Assembly (NCBI GenBank): GCA_902780525.1
Contig: CACZFL010000002.1
Coordinates: 86,792-150,791, forward strand
From: an uncultured bacterium
GTDB taxonomy: Bacteria > Cyanobacteriota > Vampirovibrionia > Gastranaerophilales > Gastranaerophilaceae
Reading direction: 5' to 3'
DNA: 64,000 bases
Positions 8,293-16,475 of the stretch are shown here, piece after piece. A program made the translations under genes and the position numbers. Each line of letters opens with the position of its first letter. Position 1 is the stretch's first letter. Under the pieces are notes generated by a model, which searched no databases, was not told the DNA's origin, and saw only the letters and a list, made by a program, of their open reading frames with translations.

Positions 8293-9236
8293 TCTTTGTT
8301 TTTGAGCTCTTTAATAACCTCAAGTCTGCGCTCACGATATATTGTCTTAAATTGCGGATATTGGTTCCAGAAATTGCTGTAATAGGTTGACGCTATGCGT
8401 TTTTCCTGCTCATTCAGGTTTCTGCCTTCTATTTTTTTAGACATAATTTTTTTTGTATATGAATCCAAAGATTTTGTATAATCGCTAAAAGCTTTTTTTA
8501 TTTCAGGGCATCTGTCCCAGGTCATTTTACTAATCAAACCTGTTTTTTGTGCTGTTTCAGGATGACGAATATAATAATCTTTCATCTCCTGTCTTTTTTT
8601 TGCTCTGTACTCTGGCGTTCTGTGTGCTTCTGCAGCTTTTTGCAGGCGATATTTTTGCACCTTCGCATCAGAATATATCGCCCGCCTCGAAAGCTCTGCA
8701 ATTCTTTCATTCTCCTTCTCGTCACACATTTTCAGCAGTTTTATATAACTCCCGCTTAATTTTTTGATATTTAATTTTTTATTTAACCATGCAAGTAAAC
8801 TTCTGTTCGTAAAACCATATTCGTTTACTAGTTTATCCTGCGAAGTTGGTCTGTATAATTTTTTTATGTAATCAAGAGTAAATTTTTCCAAAGGCATAAT
8901 ATTCATAAGAAATTTTATAGCTTTTGAACGATTTTTAGATAGCTCGGTAACATCTTTTACACCTGCAAATTCAGGAAACTTTTCTGAAGCTTCATCAAGA
9001 GTTTTTGCCGCAAACAAATCTTTGTAAACTTCTTCATGAACCTCGTTCAGTCGTTTATTGCTGAAACCTGAAGTAACCAGTTCTTTTATCCTGGTTTTAA
9101 TGCTCTGGGGCAGATATTTGGCACGATTTTTTAGCACATACCCAATCGTAATATCAGAAGCCTTGCCAAAACTCACAATTTGGTTTTGATGTTTGTTTAA
9201 TGCATATGAAGAAGGTTGGATGCTTTCAATTTTCAT
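8289..9236 (-). CDS. Basic hypothetical protein with an N-terminal SFGKA motif
   Basis: Unrecognised soluble protein, highly basic and mostly helical. The C-terminal half has repeated Arg/Lys/Tyr-rich helices (HRTPEYRAKKRQEMKDYYI, then WDRCPEIKKAFSDY). These recall the short DNA-binding helix repeats of nuclease-associated modular domains, but the match is weak. I start it at the internal ATG (9236) because its N-terminus then reads MKIESIQPSS...VSFGKAS, a style shared by other unknown proteins here. An upstream ATG at 9299 would add 21 residues and overlap bioA. Both starts have poor ribosome binding sites. It follows bioA on the same strand. Confidence 0.55.
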   Translation of the reverse strand: MKIESIQPSSYALNKHQNQIVSFGKASDITIGYVLKNRAKYLPQSIKTRIKELVTSGFSNKRLNEVHEEVYKDLFAAKTLDEASEKFPEFAGVKDVTELSKNRSKAIKFLMNIMPLEKFTLDYIKKLYRPTSQDKLVNEYGFTNRSLLAWLNKKLNIKKLSGSYIKLLKMCDEKENERIAELSRRAIYSDAKVQKYRLQKAAEAHRTPEYRAKKRQEMKDYYIRHPETAQKTGLISKMTWDRCPEIKKAFSDYTKSLDSYTKKIMSKKIEGRNLNEQEKRIASTYYSNFWNQYPQFKTIYRERRLEVIKELKNKD

Positions 9237-9268
9237 ATTCTGATTAAAAACTGTGAAAAATTTATTTG

Positions 9269-10615
9269 CTATTTTTGTCCAAGAACTTCCTGCATACATT
9301 CTAAAGCAACATCAGTTACAAAATCCATGTCATCTTTTTCGATAATAAGCGGCGGATTGAAGTATATTACATCCCCGAGCGGTCTTAGGATTACTCCTTT
9401 TTCCAACGCTTTTTTATAAATCTGATAACCTGTCCGCTTTGTATAATCCAAAGGTTCTTTTGTTTCCCTGTTTTTAACAAGCTCTATTGCATTAATTAGC
9501 CCGATAGAGCGGACTTCGCCAACATTTTCCAGCGATAAAAATTTTTCCTTTATTATTTGATTAAAATATTTTGCTTTTTTAACAGCTTTCGGAATAATCT
9601 CTTCTTCTTCAAGTATATTCAAAACCTCTATCGCAGCCGAGCAGGCAAGCGGATTCCCCGCATAAGTATGGGAATGCATAAACGCTTTACCTTTCAGATA
9701 ATCATCATAAAACGCATCATAAATCTTTTGAGTTGTTACACAAATCGACATTGGCATATATCCGCCCGTAAGACCTTTTGATAAGCACATTATATCAGGA
9801 CTCACACCTGCGTGGTCAAAAGCAAAAAACTTTCCTGTTCTTCCGTAACCCGTTGCAATCTCATCCGCAATAAGGTGAACATTGTACCTGTCGCAGATTT
9901 CTCTTAGTTTTTTAAGATACAATGGCGGATAGATTTTCATACCGGCAGAGCCTTGCAAAAGCGGTTCTACAATAACTGCGGCAGTTTCATCTGCATATTT
10001 TTTGAATGTTTCTTCAACTTTTTCAAAACATTCACAATTGCAGCAATCACGACATTTTCCCCATTTGCATCTGTAACAGTCCAAACCTTCAAGCCTTATA
10101 ACATCAAGAAGCAGAGGTTTATACAGTTCAGAATACAAATCAACTCCGCCGACTGCAAGCGCACCCAGAGTTTCACCATGGTATGCGTCAGCAAGTGCCA
10201 TAAATCTCTTTTTCTGCGGATTCCCTGTCTGATAATGGTACTGAAAACTCATTTTTAAAGCCATCTCAACAGCCGCAGAGCCGTTGTCGGCAAAATTAAA
10301 TTTACAAAGACCTTGCGGCAAAACTTCCATAAGCTTTTGACAAAGAGTGATTGCTGTCTTGTGCGTAAAATTAGCAAAAATAACGTGTTCAAGTGTATCA
10401 ACCTGTTTTTTGATTGCTTCATTAATCCTCGGATGAGAATGTCCCAGAAGATTGCACCACCATGAGCTTATTACATCTTTATAGCATTTTCCGTTCACAT
10501 CATAAAGATTAATCCCCTTACCGCTCTCAACAACAATTGGCGGAAGTGTTTCATAATCCTTCATCTGAGAACAAGGGTGCCAAATATATTTCAAATCTTC
10601 TTTCTGCCAATCCAT
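9269..10615 (-). CDS. bioA: Adenosylmethionine-8-amino-7-oxononanoate aminotransferase
   Basis: PLP-dependent class III aminotransferase converting KAPA to DAPA in biotin synthesis, with SAM as amino donor. The N-terminal HPCSQMKDYE and SSWWCNLLGH blocks are diagnostic of BioA. DEIATGYGRTG and the PLP lysine in LSKGLTGGY (about residue 288) complete the active site. A Cys-rich insertion (CYRCKWGKCRDCCNCECF) near residue 185 is longer in cysteines than the related insertion of some other BioA proteins. It is monocistronic or pairs with the unknown downstream gene. No other bio synthesis gene is nearby, although a BioY transporter lies at 28.9 kb. Confidence 0.93.
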   Translation of the reverse strand: MDWQKEDLKYIWHPCSQMKDYETLPPIVVESGKGINLYDVNGKCYKDVISSWWCNLLGHSHPRINEAIKKQVDTLEHVIFANFTHKTAITLCQKLMEVLPQGLCKFNFADNGSAAVEMALKMSFQYHYQTGNPQKKRFMALADAYHGETLGALAVGGVDLYSELYKPLLLDVIRLEGLDCYRCKWGKCRDCCNCECFEKVEETFKKYADETAAVIVEPLLQGSAGMKIYPPLYLKKLREICDRYNVHLIADEIATGYGRTGKFFAFDHAGVSPDIMCLSKGLTGGYMPMSICVTTQKIYDAFYDDYLKGKAFMHSHTYAGNPLACSAAIEVLNILEEEEIIPKAVKKAKYFNQIIKEKFLSLENVGEVRSIGLINAIELVKNRETKEPLDYTKRTGYQIYKKALEKGVILRPLGDVIYFNPPLIIEKDDMDFVTDVALECMQEVLGQK

Positions 10616-10739
10616 AAAAACCTCACATCTTATTCTATTTTAACTCTGTGAATTTCCTTTGTTAAGATTTGAATATTTTTAATGCACAAAACAACTTGTC
10701 ACTAAAACAAGGTAACAACATGCCTAATCTCTTCCAAAA

Positions 10740-11003
10740 CTACCTGTTTCTTTTTTGCCTGAACCAGTTTACAAAATCATTAACGATATTATCATGGGGA
10801 ATCTCTTCTTCCGGCAATTCAGAAAAAGTAATATCGTTTTCTGTTTCGTCTTTTTTGTGCTCAAACAAATCTTCTTCCGGTTGGTCTTTGCGTTTCTTCC
10901 CTTGTTGAAAATACATTCCGCCGCCGCCCATACCACTTCCGTCTTTGTATGCAGCACCTGCTTTCAGGGGTGGGTTGATATTTGACGAAAAATCAAAAGA
11001 CAT
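10740..11003 (-). CDS. Small acidic hypothetical protein (87 aa)
   Basis: Unrecognised. It starts at an ATG (11003) with AGGATAGG just upstream, giving MSFDFSSNINPPLKAGAAYKDG; a longer reading to 11105 has no ribosome binding site. The N-terminal part is Gly/Met-rich (DGSGMGGGGMYF). The middle is highly charged (KKRKDQPEEDLFEHKKDE). The C-terminus is a short amphipathic helix (VNDFVNWFRQKRNR). It looks disordered with a C-terminal interaction helix. Divergent from the metallophosphoesterase-like gene. Function unknown. Confidence 0.5.
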   Translation of the reverse strand: MSFDFSSNINPPLKAGAAYKDGSGMGGGGMYFQQGKKRKDQPEEDLFEHKKDETENDITFSELPEEEIPHDNIVNDFVNWFRQKRNR

Positions 11004-11116
11004 TTTCCTATCCTGCTTCTGATTTGTACATTGCATGTATATTATAACGCATGTTTGAACTTTTTTCACTATTTCTGTGATAAAATAAGTGCAAGGGGTA
11101 AACATAAGGGGTAAAT

Positions 11117-11896
11117 ATGAAAAAGATATTCAGTTTATTTTTAGTTTATATTCTTTTTTGTACAACTGTTTTCGCAAAAGACTTGAGATTTGTGCAAATT
11201 GATGGTGTCAGGTATTCCAAAAAACATAACAGTGAAACACTGGAAAAAGTTATTAATAATGTAAATAAACAAAAAGATATTGATTTTGTCGTATTTACAG
11301 GTGATAACATCGACAGGCCGGACCCTAAAATTTTGCAGGATTTTCTTTGCGAAGCAAAAAAGCTCCACAAACCTTTTTACATAGTAGTAGGCGACAAAGA
11401 TGTCAATAAACATAAAGACATGAGCAAAAAAGATTACCAGAAGCTTGTAAGAAAAAAAGTTTCAAATATCAGAGCAAAAGAAACTAACTATGCCTTTGAG
11501 AAAAACGGAGTGGTTTTTCTTGTTGTTGACGGAGCAAAAGACGTTATACCAAGCTCAAACGGATATTATAAAGATGACGTTGTAGAGTGGGTTGATGCTA
11601 ATCTTGATTTATATAACAACAAAAACGTTATCATACTTCAGCATTTTCCTCTGATTCCGCCGGAAGACAACGAAAACTATGTAACATTTAAACCGCAAAA
11701 GTATTTTGAAGTAATACAAAAACACAATAACGTTAAAGCTATTATATCAGGTCACTTTAGCGTAAACAAAGAAAAAACTGTTGACGGGGTAATCCATATA
11801 TCAACTGCCCCGGCACCGTATTACAGAATCATAGATATCTTTGACTGTACATCTAAAAACCCGACAATCTGGGCTGAAGTAGTTGAAGTTAAGTAA
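11117..11896 (+). CDS. Secreted metallophosphoesterase-like protein with altered active-site motifs
   Basis: An N-terminal signal peptide (about residues 1-20, ending VFA-KD) exports a calcineurin-like phosphoesterase fold. The order of motifs matches the family, but several are altered. The first DxH is QIDGVRY. VFTGDNID is intact. GNH(E/D) is GDKDV. LQHFPLIPP is kept. The terminal GHxH is GHFSVN. With several metal-ligand histidines missing, a two-metal phosphatase site is doubtful; it may be a binding protein or use a different site. The start codon lies inside a GGGGTAAATATG element. A strong terminator follows. Confidence 0.75.
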   Translation: MKKIFSLFLVYILFCTTVFAKDLRFVQIDGVRYSKKHNSETLEKVINNVNKQKDIDFVVFTGDNIDRPDPKILQDFLCEAKKLHKPFYIVVGDKDVNKHKDMSKKDYQKLVRKKVSNIRAKETNYAFEKNGVVFLVVDGAKDVIPSSNGYYKDDVVEWVDANLDLYNNKNVIILQHFPLIPPEDNENYVTFKPQKYFEVIQKHNNVKAIISGHFSVNKEKTVDGVIHISTAPAPYYRIIDIFDCTSKNPTIWAEVVEVK

Positions 11897-11910
11897 CAAA
11901 GTTTTATTAA

Positions 11911-11942
11911 AAAAGGCAGGTACTCAACAAACCTGCCTTTTT
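11911..11942. terminator. Rho-independent terminator (possibly bidirectional)
   Basis: A perfect 11-bp inverted repeat (AAAAGGCAGGT / ACCTGCCTTTT) with a 9-nt loop and flanking A- and T-tracts follows the metallophosphoesterase-like gene. The A-tract on the other side means it could also end transcription coming from the minus strand. Confidence 0.85.
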
Positions 11943-11943
11943 A

Positions 11944-12081
11944 CCGCAACCTAAGAGGAAACAACACCTCGTACACCGACAAACCCGGCGGGCATCTGCG
12001 GATTACATTATTAATATAACCTGTCCATGCCTGTATTTCATTAGACGAAAGTCTTAAGTATGTAATACTGTTTTTTAAAAC
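11944..12081. other. Intergenic segment with GC-rich folded stretch or in-frame extension
   Basis: Bases 11944-12001 are much richer in G+C than their surroundings and can fold on paper: an outer CCGCA/TGCGG stem encloses a GAGG/CCTC hairpin and a CCC/GGG hairpin. On the minus strand the frame of the neighbouring membrane protein stays open after its TAG stop for about 45 codons (ending at 11941-11943), giving protein-like sequence without a start codon. It could be a small RNA, a readthrough tail or decayed coding sequence; I cannot choose. Confidence 0.25.
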
Positions 12082-12900
12082 CTAAATGGTTGTATCAATA
12101 TTAGAACCTATTTTCATAAAATTGGAATAATAATAATTACACATCAATACTCCAACGTAGGTTATATAGTAGAAGTTCAACAGGGTGAATACAAAATGAA
12201 ATACTATATTTTTACCTAATATAACGGAACACGTTGATATAATAAAATAAAACAGCATTATAAATATAAACAAGCCGACATTTTTAAAGAATCTGTGACC
12301 AAACGTATCCTTAAGAGAGATAAAAAATGCTTTGAAAGGATTTTTCTCTTTAAAAAATACTACTGCAGGATAAAACATAATAATAAAATGTGTAAAGAGT
12401 CCTGCAAATAACGCCAAAAGATTCCACGCATTAATCTTGGCGAGTTGCTCCTGGCTTAGCGACTCAACAAAAGCTTTTGTAGCTTCAACATTTGATGTTG
12501 CCTGAAGGATCTGCTCATAAGAGACACCAAAGCCGCCTATAAGTTTTTTGCCTGCAAAAAGAACAGCAAGTCCTACCAAAATAAAAAGAACAAGAACATT
12601 AAATATCATTCCCATAACAGGTAAAAAATATTCTCCAACCCCTGAAGGAAACTCAGCAATTAATCGATTGTCCTCTATTTCAGGTTCTTTGACTGCCCTT
12701 ATAATTATATAAAACCAGCCTGAAAGAAACGCACCAAACATCAAAAAAAACAGTACTATCGATAAAATCATACCGATATTATTTCCGGCTGATGAAAATA
12801 TCATATACAAACTTGCAATCAGAGAAAAGAATATTAATGGGGTTGCTATAACTATATTTCCGTTTGTTATTTTTAAACTTTCTCTTATTGTTTTAAACAT
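12082..12900 (-). CDS. Polytopic membrane protein, unknown function
   Basis: A 272-residue integral membrane protein with about six hydrophobic segments (near residues 20-40, 44-68, 95-115, 160-185, 210-230, 235-255). A long extramembrane loop between segments 3 and 4 (about 120-155) is hydrophilic. The layout resembles uncharacterised glycerophosphoryl-diester-phosphodiesterase-like or DUF-type membrane proteins of Firmicutes, but I see no diagnostic motif. It lies between a terminator and the hybrid-cluster-like gene, which is 69 nt upstream in the same direction. Confidence 0.6.
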   Translation of the reverse strand: MFKTIRESLKITNGNIVIATPLIFFSLIASLYMIFSSAGNNIGMILSIVLFFLMFGAFLSGWFYIIIRAVKEPEIEDNRLIAEFPSGVGEYFLPVMGMIFNVLVLFILVGLAVLFAGKKLIGGFGVSYEQILQATSNVEATKAFVESLSQEQLAKINAWNLLALFAGLFTHFIIMFYPAVVFFKEKNPFKAFFISLKDTFGHRFFKNVGLFIFIMLFYFIISTCSVILGKNIVFHFVFTLLNFYYITYVGVLMCNYYYSNFMKIGSNIDTTI

Positions 12901-12969
12901 TTTTACTCCCGTTAAAATCTGATTAAATTATCATATTCTAATATACAACAATTTTAACTCAAGGGCAAT

Positions 12970-14541
12970 TTATTTAATATCTGTCATAATATTAAGGTCT
13001 TTTTTAGGAGTTGTAATTTCTTTAATACCAAATACCGACTTAAGCACCCCAATAATATCCGGTTTTATAAGCGCACGGTACCATTTCCCGACATATAGTG
13101 CAATATTTTTGTTTTTTGCAATATTAATAATAACAGAGAACGTATGTCTGTCTGCATAAGGGAAAATAACAGTAATATTCTGCAAAAAAGTTTTTGTAAT
13201 TTCATCAAACAGTCTGTTCATACCATAAACATCGTTCATTGCATTTATGCATATTACATTTTCTTTCGATTCGCAGCAAAAAAGGTTTAAAATCAATATG
13301 TCGTGCGGAGCATGTTTAATAAATGATTTAAAATATTCATTCTCTTCCGCAGAATGTCCGCCGACGCCAATTATGATCATTTGTCTGTAACGCCCGCTTT
13401 TCATTTTTTCTTTTACATCACTTATAATTTTTGAAAAAGAAAAACCAACAACTTCAGAATCACAAACTTTTCCTGTTTTAAACCCCCTGGATTCCTCTGC
13501 CGATTTTATAACTTCAGAAAAATCATTATTTTTAATCGGAATAACTCCCTTTGAATACGAAAGATCCGTCGTAAACAACCTGCCTCTGTATAAACTTTCT
13601 ACATTAAACAAAGAATATCTCGTAAGGATAATTGGTCCCGGAAATGTCGAAAAATCCAAATGGCAACTTTCCAGTCCCTGCCCAAACTGACCTTTTATAT
13701 TCTTTCGTTCTCTGAACTTTGGGAAAGTATGAGCAATCACCATATTATCATGTGTATAAATATCGATATTTTTACCCGCAAAAACATCAGATATCTGTTC
13801 AAGTTCCCTTATATTTGAACCAACCACAAGAACAGCCTTGCCTTTTGTTGTTGAAAAAGATACTTCGGCTTCACTTTGCAAACCATATGCTTCTTCCTGA
13901 GCTTCACGGATTTTTTTCATTAAACTGCAGTCTTTTTCTGAAATATCAGAGATATATTTTATCAGCGTTTCTTTTTGTTCTGACGGATTGTTCAACAAAG
14001 TCAGTGACTTATATATCAGTGTAATTTCTTCATCAGCCACCTTACAATAACTCTCATAAATCAGAATATTAATACACAAGCTCTTGATTATAATAAAAAG
14101 TATTCCGTACAGGTTTCTTTCCTCTGATGACAGAGTTTGGAGTCTTTTGTTGAACTCCTTTTCTCCATATCTGATATAATCATTCAACCCTGCATCAATT
14201 TCAAAAAAAATGTTCGCTTCTGCTTTTCCTCCGCCTTCATAGTTATCGTCAAATTCTTTGACAGCCCTTGAAAGCTCGGTTTTGAATGCGGAATTAATTA
14301 TTTCAAAATTAGCCATAGATATTTCATAGTTTGAACATAAAACCGACAAAGTATTCAAAACCAGATTTGTTATACGTTTGTCTTTTTTTCCGTATTTTTC
14401 AGCTTTTAATCCGTAATATGCGGCAGATTTGAGATACAGGAGAATAACCTCAAGGAGGGATGCAGTTGTCGGATTGATTGAACAAATCCCCCTTGAAGAA
14501 CATCTGTCATACTGATAACCTTCATATTTTTCATTCATCAT
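12970..14541 (-). CDS. Hybrid-cluster protein (Hcp/hydroxylamine reductase) homologue lacking cluster ligands
   Basis: The fold-defining segments of Hcp are recognisable: LEVILLYLKSAAYYGLKAEKYG near the N-terminus, then IDIYTHDNMVIAH and FSTFPGPIILTRYSLF in the centre. At the positions of the hybrid-cluster ligands His244, Glu268 and Cys312 of classical Hcp, this protein has Ser/Asn (242-243), Asn (266) and Ser (310). Only two N-terminal cysteines (CSSRGIC, residues 14-20) remain of the four that hold the Fe-S cluster. It is therefore unlikely to be a normal hydroxylamine/NO reductase. I start it at 14541, where AAAGG precedes tandem ATGs, rather than at 14595. About 523 residues, close to full Hcp length. 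Confidence 0.72.
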   Translation of the reverse strand: MMNEKYEGYQYDRCSSRGICSINPTTASLLEVILLYLKSAAYYGLKAEKYGKKDKRITNLVLNTLSVLCSNYEISMANFEIINSAFKTELSRAVKEFDDNYEGGGKAEANIFFEIDAGLNDYIRYGEKEFNKRLQTLSSEERNLYGILFIIIKSLCINILIYESYCKVADEEITLIYKSLTLLNNPSEQKETLIKYISDISEKDCSLMKKIREAQEEAYGLQSEAEVSFSTTKGKAVLVVGSNIRELEQISDVFAGKNIDIYTHDNMVIAHTFPKFRERKNIKGQFGQGLESCHLDFSTFPGPIILTRYSLFNVESLYRGRLFTTDLSYSKGVIPIKNNDFSEVIKSAEESRGFKTGKVCDSEVVGFSFSKIISDVKEKMKSGRYRQMIIIGVGGHSAEENEYFKSFIKHAPHDILILNLFCCESKENVICINAMNDVYGMNRLFDEITKTFLQNITVIFPYADRHTFSVIINIAKNKNIALYVGKWYRALIKPDIIGVLKSVFGIKEITTPKKDLNIMTDIK

Positions 14542-14632
14542 AACCTTTCTTATAATACATTTCCCGTAAAAAATTTTTATTGCCCTGTATGGCAATAAAT
14601 GTAATTAAATGTAAAGAAAAATGCACAATATA

Positions 14633-14661
14633 TTTACAACTCTTGTCGTTTTGAGTATAAG
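14633..14661 (+). promoter_or_regulatory. Sigma-70-type promoter candidate
   Basis: TTTACA and TATAAG are separated by 17 nt, placed about 35 nt before the TTG of the small broken reading frame and oriented away from the Hcp-like gene. The -35 box is weaker than consensus. Confidence 0.4.
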
Positions 14662-14695
14662 TATAAAATATGTTTTTTATACGGGGTTATACGAT

Positions 14696-14905
14696 TTGAA
14701 AAACCAACTATCCGAAAATATGAATCTTCTGAAAAGGCTTATCGAAAAGCCAAAAAATGTTATAGAAGGTTATCTGATGCAAAATGGATTTCGCATCATT
14801 GATAACAGCAGGGAGTATAAAAGGGAGCAAATCCGGTAAATCATACAAACTTTGCCGGATAAAAAGAAAAAAGCTATTGAGAGAAGAGCAGAAATTAAAC
14901 AATAG
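14696..14905 (+). pseudogene. Small gene with an in-frame stop (probable pseudogene)
   Basis: A reading frame from TTG at 14696 encodes a basic helical protein (KNQLSENMNLLKRLIEKPK and onward). It meets TAA at 14837-14839, then continues in the same frame as coding-like sequence (LPDKKKKAIERRAEIKQ) to TAG at 14903-14905. The second half has the same Lys/Glu-rich style, so the TAA may be a nonsense mutation in an originally 69-codon gene. Alternatively only the first 47 codons are translated. A promoter lies upstream and a hairpin terminator downstream, which supports a former transcription unit. Family unknown. Confidence 0.35.
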
Positions 14906-14924
14906 CAATTAGGAGAGAGGAAGA

Positions 14925-14962
14925 AAGAATTGAATTCTCAAAACAGGGTTCAATTCTTTTTT
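14925..14962 (+). terminator. Rho-independent terminator before the HD-domain gene
   Basis: Ten-bp perfect arms (AAGAATTGAA / TTCAATTCTT) around a 14-nt loop are followed by a run of T. This ends the small upstream unit and isolates it from the HD-domain gene starting at 14997. Confidence 0.65.
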
Positions 14963-14996
14963 ATGTTACAATGTTAGAAAAAATTAAGGAGTTTAA

Positions 14997-15827
14997 ATGT
15001 TTAGCACTGATATAATTTATGAAGTAGTTACATTCTCAATCGGCGATACAAAATCCGGAACAAAAATGGGTAAACTGCAGTTAAAAGATTTGGAAAATGA
15101 TGAGCTTCTGAATTGTATTCTTTGGGAAGAAGCACTCAACAGAATGGATTCAAAACTTTTTCGCTCCGGCAATCATCTGAGAATTGCATCTGGCTCATTT
15201 AATGAAAAATACAACAACTGTCTTATTCAGGCTCTTGAACTTGTTAAAGAAGCAAAAACAGGACTTAATGAAAATGAAAGAGAAGAAGAATATAAAGCAC
15301 TTCTTTCTTACATAGATAAGATTACTGACGAAAAACTCAGAAATTTTGTTTCAGACATATATGCAAAAAACAAAGAGGAAATTTTAATAGCTCCTGCCGC
15401 TAAACTTATGCATCACAACTATATCGGCGGACTTATGGTGCACGTTCACGAGTGTCTTAACTATGCAGAAACAATGTTCGGAATGTTTTTCCAAAAAGTT
15501 AATCACGATGAAGTTTATGCGGCTTGCCTTCTTCATGATATAGGCAAAATTTTTGAATATACGGTTGATCTTGAATCCGGCTTAATAGATTATGATGAAG
15601 AGTTTAGAAGGGAATGGATCTCACATTCTCAGTACGGTTTTTGTTTATGTATGAATGCGGACTTTAAGCGGATTGCAAGAATGATTGCCGCACACCATGC
15701 CAGAGCTGACTGGGGTGCAATAATTGACCTTAACGAGAAAGATATTGAACCGATACTGTATCTCGTTCACCATATAGACGACTTATCGGCAAAATACGGA
15801 AAAATCAATGTGGCTATGCTGGGTTGA
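14997..15827 (+). CDS. 3'-5' exoribonuclease YhaM-like (OB-fold plus HD domain)
   Basis: An N-terminal OB-type nucleic-acid-binding domain (about residues 1-90) precedes an HD phosphohydrolase domain. HD metal ligands are seen in HHNYIGGLMVHVHE (about 139-152), LLHDIGK (about 179-185), HSQYG and AAHHARADWG. This order matches YhaM, a cytosolic 3'-5' exoribonuclease that degrades RNA and single-stranded DNA. At 276 residues it is a little shorter than Bacillus YhaM (about 314). AAGGAG lies 7 nt before the ATG. A single-gene unit bounded by terminators on both sides. Confidence 0.82.
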   Translation: MFSTDIIYEVVTFSIGDTKSGTKMGKLQLKDLENDELLNCILWEEALNRMDSKLFRSGNHLRIASGSFNEKYNNCLIQALELVKEAKTGLNENEREEEYKALLSYIDKITDEKLRNFVSDIYAKNKEEILIAPAAKLMHHNYIGGLMVHVHECLNYAETMFGMFFQKVNHDEVYAACLLHDIGKIFEYTVDLESGLIDYDEEFRREWISHSQYGFCLCMNADFKRIARMIAAHHARADWGAIIDLNEKDIEPILYLVHHIDDLSAKYGKINVAMLG

Positions 15828-15852
15828 TTATAAGTAAAATATTTGAACAAAA

Positions 15853-15890
15853 TGGTGCGGGCTTTTTTTGTTTGCCCGCACCGTTTTGTT
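15853..15890. terminator. Rho-independent terminator (convergent region)
   Basis: A 9-bp GC-rich perfect stem (GGTGCGGGC / GCCCGCACC) with a T-rich loop and flanking AAAA/TTTT tracts lies between the convergent YhaM-like and Spy-like genes and could serve both strands. Confidence 0.85.
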
Positions 15891-15923
15891 TGTTTATATA
15901 CTTGCCTTCTGTGTTTTTTATAT

Positions 15924-16460
15924 TTACCCCTTACATGGCGGAGGAGGAAGTTCTTTTCTGTGTTCTTCAAAGTTCTTTCTGCCTTCTTTTTTCATATTTT
16001 TTAAGGTTTTCTTTTGATCTTTTGTAAGAATTGCTTCAAAGTCTTTCATATTTTGTTTTTTAATATCACGTGCCTGTTTTTTGAGTTCTGCCAGGTCCTT
16101 ATCAATCACGGTAAGTTTTTCTTCCTGTTCCTGAACTGTAAGTTTAGAACTTCTGATAGCTTCTGCTTCCTGTTTTTTTGCTTTTATCTGACCCATTACA
16201 GGTTTCATTTTTTCATGACCTGCTTTTCTGAGTTCTTTTGCTTTGAGTTTTTGAACTTCTGTTAAACCGAGTTTTTGTTCAAAAGCCTGTTCATGAGCCT
16301 TTCTAATTTGCTTCATCTGTTCAGGAGTTGGTCTTTGCGGAGCTCCTTGTTCAATTTTCTGTCCTTTTTTTGCGAAGTCCGGTTTGTTAGCCTGTTCGCC
16401 TGCGCTGACTGCTCCTGCCAAAACGCACATTGCACATGTCATTATTAATAGTTTTTTCAT
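15924..16460 (-). CDS. Periplasmic LTxxQ-type (Spy/CpxP/CnrX-like) protein
   Basis: A signal peptide (about residues 1-20, ...AGAVSAGEQ) precedes a fully helical, Lys/Glu/Gln-rich domain. It has two LTxxQ-type motifs (LGLTEVQKLKAKELR near 64 and LTKDQKKTLKNM near 145), the signature of Spy, CpxP, ZraP and CnrX proteins. These act in the periplasm as chaperones or as metal/stress sensors. It is the last gene of an anti-sigma/sigma/LTxxQ operon, a content like CnrYXH, so a sensory or effector role in envelope stress is likely. Its stop codon lies in a GGGGTAAATAT element. Confidence 0.78.
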   Translation of the reverse strand: MKKLLIMTCAMCVLAGAVSAGEQANKPDFAKKGQKIEQGAPQRPTPEQMKQIRKAHEQAFEQKLGLTEVQKLKAKELRKAGHEKMKPVMGQIKAKKQEAEAIRSSKLTVQEQEEKLTVIDKDLAELKKQARDIKKQNMKDFEAILTKDQKKTLKNMKKEGRKNFEEHRKELPPPPCKG

Positions 16461-16475
16461 ATCTTTTACCTCTTT

